NCBI RefSeq assembly: GCF_006151805.1
Contig: NZ_VDDA01000005.1
Coordinates: forward strand, 310,001 to 374,000
Direction of reading: 5' to 3'
DNA from: Methylobacterium terricola
GTDB lineage: Bacteria > Pseudomonadota > Alphaproteobacteria > Rhizobiales > Beijerinckiaceae
DNA length: 64,000 nucleotides
The notes beneath the pieces are model-generated. The model worked only from the letters and a program-made list of their open reading frames with translations, was not told the origin of the DNA and searched no databases. The position numbers and the translations under genes are program-made. Shown piece after piece: positions 42,080 through 51,339 of the stretch (within the stretch, counting starts at the first letter, position 1; each line of letters starts with the position of its first letter).

Positions 42080-43444
42080 ATGCCCACTCCAAAACCCGTC
42101 CGCCTCGGCGTCAACGTCCTCGCCTCCGGGCGCCACGACGCCGCCTGGAAGACCTTCTCGGACCCGGCCTCGCTGTCCACCGACATCGACGCCTTCCTGC
42201 GCATCGCCAGGGTGGCGGAGAAGGGCAAGATCGACGCGCTCTTCCTCGCCGACGGACCCGGCGGCCTCGTCGACGAGGCCTTGCACCGGCCCTGGCGCGC
42301 CCTCGACCCGGTGACGCTGCTCGCCGCCCTGTCGCAGGCCACCAGCCATATCGGCCTCGTCGCCACCACCTCGACGATCTTCGGCCACCCTTACGCGGTC
42401 GCCCGCCAGATCGCCTCCCTCGACCACATCAGCAGGGGCCGGGCGGCCTGGAACATCATCACCAGCCAGACCCCGGTGGCGCTCGCCGCCTACGGGCTGC
42501 CGCACGGCTTCGACCAGGACGAGCGCTACCGGCGCGCCACCGAGTTCGTCGAGATCGTCACCGGCCTGTGGGATTCCCTGCCCCGGGAGGCGATCGTCGC
42601 CGACCGCGACCGTCATGTCTTCGTCGATGCGACCAAAGTCCGACCCATCGCCGTCGAGGGCTGCCACTTCAGCGCGAGCGGCGCGTTGTCGGCCCCGGTC
42701 GGGCCGCAGGGGCGGCCGGTGATCTTCCAGGCCGGCCAGTCGGAGGACAGCAAGGCGTTCGGGGCGCGGTATGCCGACGCCCTGTTCACCGGTCAGCGCC
42801 TGATCGAGCCGGCGAGAAAATTCTACGCCGACGTGAAGGCGCTCGCCCGCAGCCATGGCCGCGACCCCGACCAGCTCCTCGTCATGCCGGGCCTGTTTCC
42901 GATCGTCGGCAGCACGGAAGAGGAGGCCCTGCGGCGCAAGGCCGACCTCGATGCCGGCCTCGACATCGACTTCCTGCGCGGGGAGCTCGCCCGGCACTTC
43001 GCGCTCGATCCCGACGACCTGCCCCTCGACGCCCCCCTGCCCTACGACCGGATCGACGCCGCCGAGCCGCGCGTGCCGATCGCCTCGCGCTGGCCGCGCA
43101 AGCAGATCCTCGCCGAGGCGGTCGAGCATGGCTGGACGGTGCGCCAGGCCGCGCTCAGCAACATCGTCGGCGGCCACCGGATGATCGTCGGCCCGCCGGA
43201 GGCGGTCGCCGCCGACATCCTGCACTGGCTCGATACGGGCGCGGCCGACGGCTTCAACCTCAACATCGACGTCCAGACGAGCGGGCTCGAGGACATCGTC
43301 GATGCCGTTCTGCCGCTCTTGCGCAAGGCCGGGCGGTTCCGCGACGCGTATACCGGCCAGACCCTCCGCCACCATCTCGGCCTCAATCCCTACCTCGACC
43401 CGCGCGACGCCGAACCGCTGCGCCGCACCGGCACCGGCCGATAG
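42080..43444 (+). CDS. LLM-class flavin monooxygenase, NtaA/SnaA/DszA family (1)
   Basis: 454 residues, bacterial-luciferase-like TIM barrel that uses reduced flavin and O2 to cleave C-S or C-N bonds. Family marks: LGVNVLASGRHDAAWK, FLADGPGGLVDEA, SLDHISRGRAAWNIITS, VIFQAGQSEDSKAFGARYADALF. ATG 42080 gives the compact N-terminus; longer frames enter the binding-protein gene. Part of the sulfonate operon. A dedicated flavin reductase is not adjacent; the only one in the window is the HpaC-like gene at 36.2 kb. Confidence 0.9.
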   Translation: MPTPKPVRLGVNVLASGRHDAAWKTFSDPASLSTDIDAFLRIARVAEKGKIDALFLADGPGGLVDEALHRPWRALDPVTLLAALSQATSHIGLVATTSTIFGHPYAVARQIASLDHISRGRAAWNIITSQTPVALAAYGLPHGFDQDERYRRATEFVEIVTGLWDSLPREAIVADRDRHVFVDATKVRPIAVEGCHFSASGALSAPVGPQGRPVIFQAGQSEDSKAFGARYADALFTGQRLIEPARKFYADVKALARSHGRDPDQLLVMPGLFPIVGSTEEEALRRKADLDAGLDIDFLRGELARHFALDPDDLPLDAPLPYDRIDAAEPRVPIASRWPRKQILAEAVEHGWTVRQAALSNIVGGHRMIVGPPEAVAADILHWLDTGAADGFNLNIDVQTSGLEDIVDAVLPLLRKAGRFRDAYTGQTLRHHLGLNPYLDPRDAEPLRRTGTGR

Positions 43445-43453
43445 GAGTTGGCG

Positions 43454-44698
43454 ATGATCCAGGGACAGACCCTCGATCCGGGCGCCGCCACCCGGCCGGA
43501 CTGGAGCCCCGTTACCCGCCGCCTCGGCCTCGACGCGCTGTTCTCGGATTTCGCCGAAGGAGCGGCCGCCCGCGACGTCGCCCGCCGCCCGATCTTCGCC
43601 GAGACGGCGGCACTGAAGGCGCGCGGCTTCGGCGCGGTGCGGCTCTCCCGCGAGGCGGGGGGCGCCGGCGTGAGCGTTCCTGAGCTGTTCGCGCTGACCC
43701 GCGACCTCGCCAGCGCCGATCCGAACATCGCCCACGTCTTCCGCAACCACTTCTTCGCCGTCGAGCAGCATCGACAGACGCCCGACGCACCCGTCTCGGC
43801 CCGCATCCTGGCGCTGGCGGGCGAGGGGCGGATGTTCGGCAACGCCGTCTCGGAGGCCGGCGGAGGACCGGCCGGCAGCCTGGGCCAGGTGCCGGGCGCA
43901 CGGCTCTTGCGCGACGGCGCGGGCTACAGGGTCTCCGGCCGCAAGATCTACTCGACCGGCAACATGTATGCCGATCACCTCGTCGCCTCGGCTTTGGACG
44001 AGACGAGCGGGCGGACCGTGCAGGTCCTGGTCTCGACCCAGGCGCCGGGCGTGACCCTCGACGACGACTGGACCGGCTTCGGCCAGAGGCTCACCGGCTC
44101 AGGGACCACGGTGTTCGAGGACGTGGCGGTGGCCCCCGAGGATCTGTTCGCGCTGCCGGAGCGGGCCGAGGGCGAGCCGCATCTCTACGGCTTCACCTTC
44201 CACCAGGTCTACCTGACGGTGGTGATCTCCGGCATCGTCACCCGGATCCTCCAGGACGCCCTGGCGCTGGTCCGGGGCCGGTCGCGCAACTACTACCACG
44301 CGCTCGCCGAGCATCCGTCCGGCGAACCGGAGATCCAGGCGGTGATCGGCCGGATCGCCGCCCACCGGGCCGCGATCCTCGCGGTGACCGACCGGGCGGT
44401 CGCCGCCCTCGACCGTGCCTGGGCACGGGCGGCGGAGCCCGACGCGGAGGCGCTGTCGATCGCCGCCAGCATCGCGGCGGCCGAGGCCAAGATCGTGACC
44501 GACGAGGTCGCGGCGACGCTGGCAAGCCTGCTCCTCGACGTCGGCAGTGGCAGCGCCGTCGCGACCGAGCGGGCCCTCGACCGCCATTGGCGCAACCTGA
44601 AGGTCATCGCCGCGCACAACCCGCGGATCTACAAGGAGCGGGTGGTCGGCGACCACTACCTCAACGGTGCACTGCCCCCGACCGGGGCGTTCTTCTGA
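43454..44698 (+). CDS. Acyl-CoA-dehydrogenase-fold monooxygenase, DszC/SfnB-like (1)
   Basis: 414 residues. Acyl-CoA-dehydrogenase fold but with the DszC/SfnB-type C-terminus DRHWRNLKVIAAHNPRIYKERVVGDHYLNG. Visible elements: GNAVSEAGGGPAGSLGQV (flavin-binding loop), YSTGNMYADHLVASAL and DDDWTGFGQRLTGSGTTVFEDV. Such enzymes S-oxygenate thioethers, sulfoxides or aromatic sulfur compounds with FMNH2. ATG 43454 has GGAG upstream; a TTG at 43448 is less likely. Operon with the LLM enzyme and the rhodanese gene. Confidence 0.88.
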   Translation: MIQGQTLDPGAATRPDWSPVTRRLGLDALFSDFAEGAAARDVARRPIFAETAALKARGFGAVRLSREAGGAGVSVPELFALTRDLASADPNIAHVFRNHFFAVEQHRQTPDAPVSARILALAGEGRMFGNAVSEAGGGPAGSLGQVPGARLLRDGAGYRVSGRKIYSTGNMYADHLVASALDETSGRTVQVLVSTQAPGVTLDDDWTGFGQRLTGSGTTVFEDVAVAPEDLFALPERAEGEPHLYGFTFHQVYLTVVISGIVTRILQDALALVRGRSRNYYHALAEHPSGEPEIQAVIGRIAAHRAAILAVTDRAVAALDRAWARAAEPDAEALSIAASIAAAEAKIVTDEVAATLASLLLDVGSGSAVATERALDRHWRNLKVIAAHNPRIYKERVVGDHYLNGALPPTGAFF

Positions 44699-44738
44699 GC
44701 CGGGCCCACTGCGCGCGCCTCACATCCAAGGGATCCGG

Positions 44739-46310
44739 ATGACCAGGACCATCACTGCGCGAGAGTTGCGCGCCCACTGGGCCGAGGGCCGCGAGATCGC
44801 CCTCCTCGACGTGCGCGAGGAGGGCCCGTTCGCCGAGGCGCATCCGCTCTTCGCCCTCAGCGTGCCGGTGAGCGAGATCGAGACGAGCCTGCCGGCCCTG
44901 GTGCCGCGCCTCTCGGCACCGATCGTGGTCTACGATTCCGGCGAGGGCTATGCCGCACGGGCGGCCAGGCGCCTCACGGCCCTGGGCTACCGCGACGTCG
45001 CGATCCTGGAAGGCGGGCTTCAGGCCTATGCCCGCGTCGGCGAGGTCTATCGCGACGTCAACGTGCCGTCGAAGGCCTTCGGCGAACTGGTCGAGGCGAT
45101 CCGGCACACCCCGTCCCTGCCGGCGGCCGAAATCCGGCGCATCCTCGACGAGGAGACGGACGTGGTGGTGGTCGATGCCCGCCGCTTCGAGGAATTCTCG
45201 ACCATGAGCATCCCGGGCGGGCGCAGCCTGCCGGGGGGCGAGCTGGTCTACCGCATCCGCGAGGCCGCGCCCTCCCCCGACACCCTGGTGGTCGTCAACT
45301 GCGCCGGGCGCACCCGCAGCATCATCGGCACCCAGAGCCTGGTGAATGCCGGCCTGCCGAACCGCGTCGTGGCGTTGCGCAACGGCACGATCGGCTGGAC
45401 GCTGGAAGGATTGTCCCTCGCGACACGCCGCACCGAGCAGGTGGCCCAGCCGTCCGAGGCGACGCGGGCCTGGGCCCGCGAGCGCGCGGCTTCGTGGGCC
45501 CTGCATGTCGGGGTTCCGGTGATCGGGGCGGAGGATCTGGCCCGGTTCCGCGCCGAGGCCGGGACGCGCACGCTCTACACCCTCGACGTGCGCGACCCCG
45601 CCGAGCACGCCCTCGGCCACCCGGCGGGCTTCGCCTCGGCGCCGGGCGGGCAGCTCGTTCAGGCGACCGACGAATGGCTCGGCGTCCGCGGCGCCCGCGT
45701 CGTGCTCACCGACGACGATGGCGTACGCGCCCGGATGGCGGCGTCCTGGCTCGTCCAGATGGGGTGGGACGCCAGCGTCCTGGCGGAGGGCGTGGCCCTC
45801 CCCGACGCCGTTCCGGTGCCGGAACGGGCCCGGGTGATCCTTCCGGCGGAGCCGGCGCTGACGCCGGACGACCTCGCAGGCCTGCCCGACGCGACGGTCG
45901 TCGATCTCGCCCGGAGCCCGGCCTATCGCAGGGGCCACGTCCCGGGCGCCTGGCACGCCTCCGGGCCGGCTTTGGCGCGCGACCTCGCCGCCCTGCCGGG
46001 CGAGGGTCCGGTCGTCCTGACCTCGCCGGACGGGCGGGTCGCGGCGGCCAATCTCGCCGAGGCGCGGAGGGCGACGGCGCGCCCGGTGCTGCTCCTCGCC
46101 GGCGGGACGCAGGCCTGGACGGATGCCGGCCGGCCGCTCCAGACCGAAGGCCGCTTCGTGTCCGAGCCGATCGACGTCTACAAGCGGCCCTATGAGGGCA
46201 CCGACAACGCCCGGGCCGCGATGCAGGGCTACATCGACTGGGAGTTGCAGCTCGTGGCGCAACTGGCCAATGACGGGATTGCACGGTTCCGCGTCGCCCG
46301 CTCCCCCTGA
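44739..46310 (+). CDS. Four-domain rhodanese-like sulfurtransferase
   Basis: 523 residues with four rhodanese domains in tandem (about 8-105, 118-240, 262-355, 370-475). Only domain 2 keeps the active-site Cys (C188 in VNCAGRTRS); the matching positions are DSGEG in domain 1, DDDGVR in domain 3 and SPDGR in domain 4. Domains 1, 3 and 4 are thus probably structural. Transfers sulfane sulfur or binds sulfur intermediates in the cytoplasm; no signal peptide. Starts 40 nt after the DszC-like gene; a GGATCCGG leader precedes ATG 44739. Confidence 0.87.
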   Translation: MTRTITARELRAHWAEGREIALLDVREEGPFAEAHPLFALSVPVSEIETSLPALVPRLSAPIVVYDSGEGYAARAARRLTALGYRDVAILEGGLQAYARVGEVYRDVNVPSKAFGELVEAIRHTPSLPAAEIRRILDEETDVVVVDARRFEEFSTMSIPGGRSLPGGELVYRIREAAPSPDTLVVVNCAGRTRSIIGTQSLVNAGLPNRVVALRNGTIGWTLEGLSLATRRTEQVAQPSEATRAWARERAASWALHVGVPVIGAEDLARFRAEAGTRTLYTLDVRDPAEHALGHPAGFASAPGGQLVQATDEWLGVRGARVVLTDDDGVRARMAASWLVQMGWDASVLAEGVALPDAVPVPERARVILPAEPALTPDDLAGLPDATVVDLARSPAYRRGHVPGAWHASGPALARDLAALPGEGPVVLTSPDGRVAAANLAEARRATARPVLLLAGGTQAWTDAGRPLQTEGRFVSEPIDVYKRPYEGTDNARAAMQGYIDWELQLVAQLANDGIARFRVARSP

Positions 46311-46346
46311 GGGCGAAGCCGTGCCGGCGGAGCAACCGGCCCGCCT

Positions 46347-46763
46347 TCAGGCGACGGCCGTGACCTCGACCGTGATCGGACCGCCGCGCCGGATGGTGTT
46401 GTAGACCGGGCAGTGGTCGCGAAAGTGCGTCGTCAGCCGCTCGGCGGTCGGCTGGTCGACGCCCTCGACCGCGAGCGTGACCAGGATGCTGCTGAACCGG
46501 CTTTCGTCGGCCTCGTCCCGAACCGCCGTGACCTCGGCTGAGGCGGCCCGGACCACGATTCCGAAGTCGCGCGCGTCGCTCTCGACGCTGGCGAGCGCGC
46601 AGGAGGCCAGCGCCGAGACCAGGAACTCGATCGGGTTGGGCGCGACCGAGGGCACGCGCCGGATCATCGCCGAGTCGGACAGGAACACCTTACCCTTGCC
46701 TTCGAGCACGTAGCGGCCCGCGTCCCCGGTGGTGCGGGCCGTGATGGCCTGAATCTCGCTCAT
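46347..46763 (-). CDS. OsmC-family protein
   Basis: 138 residues with the two redox Cys of OsmC/Ohr proteins: C55 in ALASCALAS and C118 in DHCPVYNTI. These peroxidases reduce organic hydroperoxides; the YhfA-type subgroup is often linked to sulfur metabolism. Convergent with the rhodanese gene (36 nt between stops) and divergent from the binding-protein gene at 46.9 kb. Confidence 0.88.
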   Translation of the reverse strand: MSEIQAITARTTGDAGRYVLEGKGKVFLSDSAMIRRVPSVAPNPIEFLVSALASCALASVESDARDFGIVVRAASAEVTAVRDEADESRFSSILVTLAVEGVDQPTAERLTTHFRDHCPVYNTIRRGGPITVEVTAVA

Positions 46764-46824
46764 GGTCGCTCATCCCCTGGTCGCTCGTCCTGTTCCCGGC
46801 CCGGCTGCCTGCGAGGCTCGGCCG

Positions 46825-46852
46825 TTGAAATAACAGACAACCTTCGTAGACT
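46825..46852 (+). promoter_or_regulatory. Candidate promoter of the family-5 binding-protein gene
   Basis: TTGAAA (46825-46830), 16 nt, TAGACT (46847-46852), 30 nt before the start codon in a region that is clearly less GC-rich than its surroundings. Fits a vegetative promoter; no conserved GTTCK-N6-AGAAC site is present here. Confidence 0.4.
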
Positions 46853-46881
46853 ACCACGTCAACCATGGAAGCCCGCCCCGC

Positions 46882-48468
46882 ATGCGTCCTCTGTACTCCC
46901 TCGGCCTCGCCGCGCTGGTCACGCTCGGCGCCAGCGGCGCCTTCGCGCAGACGCTCACGATCGGCGTCCGGGCCGGGCCGGAATCGATCGACCCGCACTA
47001 CACCTCGACCGGCACCCACGCCGAGACGCTGAAGCACGTCTTCGACACCCTGGTCTGGGCGGGCGACAACCTGGAACTCCAGCCGCGCCTGGCCGAGAGC
47101 TGGCGGCTCGTCGACGACACCACCTGGGAGTTCAAGCTGCGGCCGGGCGTCAAGTTTCACGACGGGTCGGACCTCACCGCCGATGACGTGAAGTTCTCGA
47201 TCGAGCGCTCGCGCAAGATCAGCGGGCCGAACCCGACCTCGGTCTATGTCCGGCGCGTCAAGGAGGTGACGATCGTCGATCCGCTCACGGTGCGGATCAC
47301 GACGAACGGCCCGGCCCCGACCCTGCCGAACGACTTCGTGCGCGTCTTCGTCGTGTCCGAGAAGGCGGCGAAGGACTACTCGACCCAGGAGACCGCCAAT
47401 CCGGGCTTCAACTCCGGCAAGGCGGCGATCGGCACCGGACCGTACCGGTTCGTGTCCTGGGTGCCGAAGGACCAGCTCGTGCTCGAGCGGTTCGACGGCT
47501 TCTGGGGCGGGCGCGAGCCGTGGCAGCGGGTGGTCCGCAAGGAGCTGAGCAACGACGCCGCCCGGGTGGCGCAGCTCAAGGCCGGCCAGGTCGACGTGAT
47601 CGCCCGCACGCCCTCCTCCGACGTCGCGACGCTCGCGCGCGACCCGAAGCTCGCGGTCGTCTCGACCGGCACGATCTACGTCTTCAACCTCGAATTCGAC
47701 TTCCGGGAGAAGCCGCCGCAGGTCACCGCCAAGGACGGCTCGCCGCTGGCCAGGAACCCGTTCCTCGATCCCCGGGTGCGGGAGGCCTTCGACCTCGCGA
47801 TCGACCGCGAGGCCCTGGCCGAGTTCGCCACCGAGGGGCAGGCGAAGCCCGCCTCCCAGCTCGTGACGCCGAACATCTTCGGCTACAACCCGGGCCTCGC
47901 GGCGACGAAGCCCGACGTGAAGCGGGCCAAGCAGCTCCTCGCCGAGGCCGGCTACCCGGACGGGTTCAAGGTGACGCTCAGCTTCACCAGCGACCGCCTG
48001 CCCGGCGACCGCGAGGTCGGCACGACCCTCGCCCAGATGCTGGCGCAGATCGGCATCGCGGTCGCGGCGAACGCCCAGCCGACCGCCCTGTTCTTCCCGG
48101 CGCGCCAGCGCGGCGAGTACTCGCTGGCGATGTGGGGCTGGGCGACCTCGACCGGCGAGGCGCATTACACGCTGTCCTCGCTCACCCACACCTTCGACGC
48201 CGCGAAAGGCGCCGGCAACTACAACGTCGTCGGCTACAGCAACCCCGCCCTCGACGGCCTGATCGACGGGGCGGCGGTCGCCCTCGACGAGGGCAAGCGG
48301 CGCGGCCTGTTGCAGGAGGCGCTCGCCCTCACGGCCCGGGACCGTCCGCGCCTGCCTCTCGTCGTCATCGGCACCGCCTGGGCGGCCCAGAAGGCGAAGG
48401 TCACGGTGACGCCGCGGGTCGACGAGGACACGCTCGCGATGAACATCAAGCCGGTCGGGGGGCGCTAA
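46882..48468 (+). CDS. ABC transporter substrate-binding protein, family 5 (peptide/glutathione type)
   Basis: 528 residues: signal peptide (YSLGLAALVTLGASGAFAQ), then SBP_bac_5 features GPESIDPHYTSTGTHAETLKHVFDTLV, LRPGVKFHDGSDLTADDVKFSI and the hinge region FDLAIDREALAEFATEGQA. Binds peptides, glutathione, nickel or other solutes. The cognate transporter genes lie immediately downstream but on the opposite strand, the two stops overlapping tail to tail by 3 nt, an unusual arrangement. Confidence 0.9.
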   Translation: MRPLYSLGLAALVTLGASGAFAQTLTIGVRAGPESIDPHYTSTGTHAETLKHVFDTLVWAGDNLELQPRLAESWRLVDDTTWEFKLRPGVKFHDGSDLTADDVKFSIERSRKISGPNPTSVYVRRVKEVTIVDPLTVRITTNGPAPTLPNDFVRVFVVSEKAAKDYSTQETANPGFNSGKAAIGTGPYRFVSWVPKDQLVLERFDGFWGGREPWQRVVRKELSNDAARVAQLKAGQVDVIARTPSSDVATLARDPKLAVVSTGTIYVFNLEFDFREKPPQVTAKDGSPLARNPFLDPRVREAFDLAIDREALAEFATEGQAKPASQLVTPNIFGYNPGLAATKPDVKRAKQLLAEAGYPDGFKVTLSFTSDRLPGDREVGTTLAQMLAQIGIAVAANAQPTALFFPARQRGEYSLAMWGWATSTGEAHYTLSSLTHTFDAAKGAGNYNVVGYSNPALDGLIDGAAVALDEGKRRGLLQEALALTARDRPRLPLVVIGTAWAAQKAKVTVTPRVDEDTLAMNIKPVGGR

Positions 48469-49466
48469 AGTCCCTCGACCTCCTCGGCCCGGTGGCAGGC
48501 GACCTCCACCGGGCCGAGGGCGCGCAGGCGCGGCGGCTCGGTGCGGCAGCGCGGGACGGCGAGCGGGCAGCGGGTCCGGTAGGGGCAGCCCTCCGGACGG
48601 TCGAGGGGCGAGGGCAGCTCGCCCCGGATCGGCTCCAGGACGGGGGCGTCGCCCTCCTCCGTCACCAACCGGGGCACGCTGGCGAGGAGCGCCCTCGTAT
48701 AGGGATGGCGCGCCGCCGTCGCGATTTCCGCCGCCGGGCCGATCTCGACGATCCGGCCGAGATACATGATGGCGATCCGGTCGCAGAGGTGGCGCACCAC
48801 CCCGAGGTCGTGGCTGATGAACACCATCGTCAGCCCGAGCTCGCGCCGCAGGTCCAGGAACAGGTTGACGATCTGGGCCTGGATCGAGACGTCGAGGGAG
48901 GCGACCGGCTCGTCGCAGACCAGGAGGTCGGGCCGCATCGCGAGCGCCCGGGCGATCGCGACGCGCTGGCGCTGGCCGCCCGAGAACTGGTGCGGGAAGC
49001 GGTCGGCCGCGGCCGGGTCGAGCCCGACCCGGGTCAGCCAGTCGGCGATGGTGGCGCGGGCCTCGCTGGCCCGCGTCAGCCCGTGGGCGAGCGGGCCCTC
49101 GGCCAGGGTCTCGCCGACCCGCATGCGCGGGTCGAGGGAGGCGTAAGGGTCCTGGAACACCATCTGCACGCGCGTCGTGCGCTTGCGCCCGGCCACCCGC
49201 ACCGGCTCGCCGTCGAGGAGGACCGCGCCGCGGGTCGGCGTCGCGATGCCGGCGGCGATGCGGCCGAGGGTGGACTTGCCGCAGCCCGATTCGCCGACGA
49301 GGCCGAGCGCCTCCCCGCGGGCGACCGCGAGATCCACCGCCTCGACGGCGTGGACCGCGCGGTCGGGGACGGGCCGACCGAGCGCCGCGCCGAGCCGGGC
49401 GAGGAGCGGCGCCGGGACGGGGAAGCGCTTCGTGACCCCCTGGAGCGCGAGGAGCGGCGGGGTCAT
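48465..49466 (-). CDS. ABC transporter ATPase, DppF/GsiA-C-terminal-like
   Basis: 333 residues with Walker A GESGCGKST near residue 59, signature FSGGQRQR, Walker B LLVCDEPVASLD, and the C-terminal oligopeptide-transporter extension with four Cys (CPYRTRCPLAVPRC...CH), the usual [4Fe-4S]-like region of DppF/OppF. Overlaps the DppD-like gene by 4 nt. Last gene of a four-gene transporter operon. Confidence 0.92.
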   Translation of the reverse strand: MTPPLLALQGVTKRFPVPAPLLARLGAALGRPVPDRAVHAVEAVDLAVARGEALGLVGESGCGKSTLGRIAAGIATPTRGAVLLDGEPVRVAGRKRTTRVQMVFQDPYASLDPRMRVGETLAEGPLAHGLTRASEARATIADWLTRVGLDPAAADRFPHQFSGGQRQRVAIARALAMRPDLLVCDEPVASLDVSIQAQIVNLFLDLRRELGLTMVFISHDLGVVRHLCDRIAIMYLGRIVEIGPAAEIATAARHPYTRALLASVPRLVTEEGDAPVLEPIRGELPSPLDRPEGCPYRTRCPLAVPRCRTEPPRLRALGPVEVACHRAEEVEGL

Positions 49467-50437
49467 GCCGCCTCCAGCGGGTGGTGACAGCGAAAGCCGT
49501 GCCCGTCCGATTCGCGCCGCTCCGGATCGAGGGTCCGGCACAGCTCGGTCGCGCGGGCGCAGCGAGGATGGAAGGCGCAGCCCTCGGGCCGGGCGAGGAG
49601 CGAGGGCGTCGTCCCGGGGATCGGGGCCAGCGGCTCGCCAGGTCTCGCCCGCGCCGGCAGGCTGTCGAGGAGGCCGCGCGTGTAGGGATGGCGGGGCGCG
49701 CGCAGCACCGTCCGCACCGGGCCGTCCTCGACGATCCGCCCGGCATACATGACCGCGACCCGCTGGGCGATCGACGACACGACCGCGAGGTCGTGGCTGA
49801 TCCACACCATGGCAACGCCGGTCTCGCGCACGAGGCCGATCATCTCGCGCAGGATCTGAGCCTGGATCGAGACGTCGAGCGCGGTGGTGGGCTCGTCGGC
49901 GATCACGACCGAGGGCCGGTTGAGCAGGGCGACCGCGATGGCGACGCGCTGGCGCAGGCCGCCGGAGAGCTCGTGCGGGTAGGCGGCAAGACGGCTCTCC
50001 GGGGCGGGGATGCCGAGGCGGGTCATCAGGTCGAGGCAGCGCGCCCGCCGCTCGGGGCCCCGGACCCGCCCGTGGGCCGCGAGCACGAGGTCCATCTGGC
50101 GCCCGACCGTGAGCATCGGGTTGAGCGTCGCCATCGGGTCCTGGAACACCATGGCGACCTCGCGCCCGCGCAACGTGCGCAGGTCGCGGGGGGCGAGGCC
50201 CACCAGCTCGCGGCCCTGGTAGCGCACCGAGCCGCCGACGATCCGCCCCGGCGGGTCGACGAGGCCGAGGATCGAGAAGCCGGTGATGCTCTTGCCCGAG
50301 CCCGATTCGCCGACGAGGCCCAGCACCTCGCCGCGCCCCAGGGTGAAGGAGACGCCGTCGACCGCCCGCACCAGCCCGGCCCGGGTGGAAAAATGCGTGC
50401 GCAGGTCGGCGACCGCGAGGGTGGGCTCGTCCGTCAC
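49463..50437 (-). CDS. ABC transporter ATPase, DppD-like
   Basis: 324 residues from GTG 50437, which overlaps the permease stop. Walker [12 protein letters not shown], signature LSGGLRQR, Walker [14 protein letters not shown]-terminal extension with [14 protein letters not shown]. First ATPase of the importer; partner of the next gene. GTG is chosen because the frame further upstream is the shadow of the permease. Confidence 0.92.
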   Translation of the reverse strand: MTDEPTLAVADLRTHFSTRAGLVRAVDGVSFTLGRGEVLGLVGESGSGKSITGFSILGLVDPPGRIVGGSVRYQGRELVGLAPRDLRTLRGREVAMVFQDPMATLNPMLTVGRQMDLVLAAHGRVRGPERRARCLDLMTRLGIPAPESRLAAYPHELSGGLRQRVAIAVALLNRPSVVIADEPTTALDVSIQAQILREMIGLVRETGVAMVWISHDLAVVSSIAQRVAVMYAGRIVEDGPVRTVLRAPRHPYTRGLLDSLPARARPGEPLAPIPGTTPSLLARPEGCAFHPRCARATELCRTLDPERRESDGHGFRCHHPLEAA

Positions 50438-51339
50438 CGGCGCAGCCTCGGGTTCAGCTGGTCGCGGATCTGGTCGCCGACGATGTTGACCGCCGTGACG
50501 AGCACCACGAGGGCGAGGCCGGGGAAGACCGAGATCCAGTAGCGGCCCGACAGCATGTACTGGAACCCGTTGGCGATCAGCGTGCCCAGCGACGGCTCGG
50601 TCGGCGGCAGGCCGACGCCGAGGAAGGACAGGGTCGCCTCGAGCGAGATGGCGCTCGCGACCTGCACGCTCGCCACCACGATCACCGGCGGCAGGGCATT
50701 GGGCAGGATGTGGCGCCACAGCACCCGGGCGCCGGAGAGCGGCGTCGACAGGGCCGCGGCGACGTAGTCCTTGTGCCGCTCGGCCGCCGCCGCGCCGTGG
50801 GCGGTGCGCGCCACGTAAGCGTATTGCGCCGCCACCAGGGCCGCGACGAGCTGGAGCTTGCCCTGCCCGAGCACGGCCGAGAGCACGAAGGCCAGCAGGA
50901 TCGCCGGGAAGGAGAGCTGCAGGTCGACGAGGCGCATCATCGCCCCGCCGATCCGGCCGCCCAAAGCCGCGGCGGTGACGCCGGCGGCGGTGCCGATGGC
51001 GAGCGCCAGCCCCCCGGCGAGAAGCCCCATCTCGAGGGAGATGCGCAGGCCGTAGAGCATCGCCGAGACGAGGTCGCGCCCCTGGGCGTCGGTGCCGAGC
51101 CAGTGGGTGTAGCCGCCCGAGCCGACGAAGCCCGGCGGGCGCCGCGCGTCGCGCAGCGACAGGGCGGCGAGGTCGTAGGGGTCCTGCGGCGCCACGAGCG
51201 GCGCGAGGACCGCCAGCAGCACGATTCCCGCCACCACCGCGAGGGCGGCGAGCGCGACCCGGTTCTCCCGGAACTCGCCGGCGAAGCGGCGAAGCGGCGT
51301 CTCGTGGGTGGTCACTTGCGGTACCGCTTCGGGCGTCAC
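50434..51339 (-). CDS. ABC peptide-type permease, DppC-like
   Basis: 301 residues from GTG 51339 (GAGGAG ten nt upstream, overlapping the DppB-like stop). N-terminal helix LAALAVVAGIVLLAVLAPLVA, then WLGTDAQGRDLVSAMLYGLRISL, EAA-type loop GARVLWRHILPNALPPVIVV and final NPRLRR, all DppC hallmarks. Resembles the truncated permease at the start of the window, but is part of another transporter. Confidence 0.93.
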   Translation of the reverse strand: MTPEAVPQVTTHETPLRRFAGEFRENRVALAALAVVAGIVLLAVLAPLVAPQDPYDLAALSLRDARRPPGFVGSGGYTHWLGTDAQGRDLVSAMLYGLRISLEMGLLAGGLALAIGTAAGVTAAALGGRIGGAMMRLVDLQLSFPAILLAFVLSAVLGQGKLQLVAALVAAQYAYVARTAHGAAAAERHKDYVAAALSTPLSGARVLWRHILPNALPPVIVVASVQVASAISLEATLSFLGVGLPPTEPSLGTLIANGFQYMLSGRYWISVFPGLALVVLVTAVNIVGDQIRDQLNPRLRR

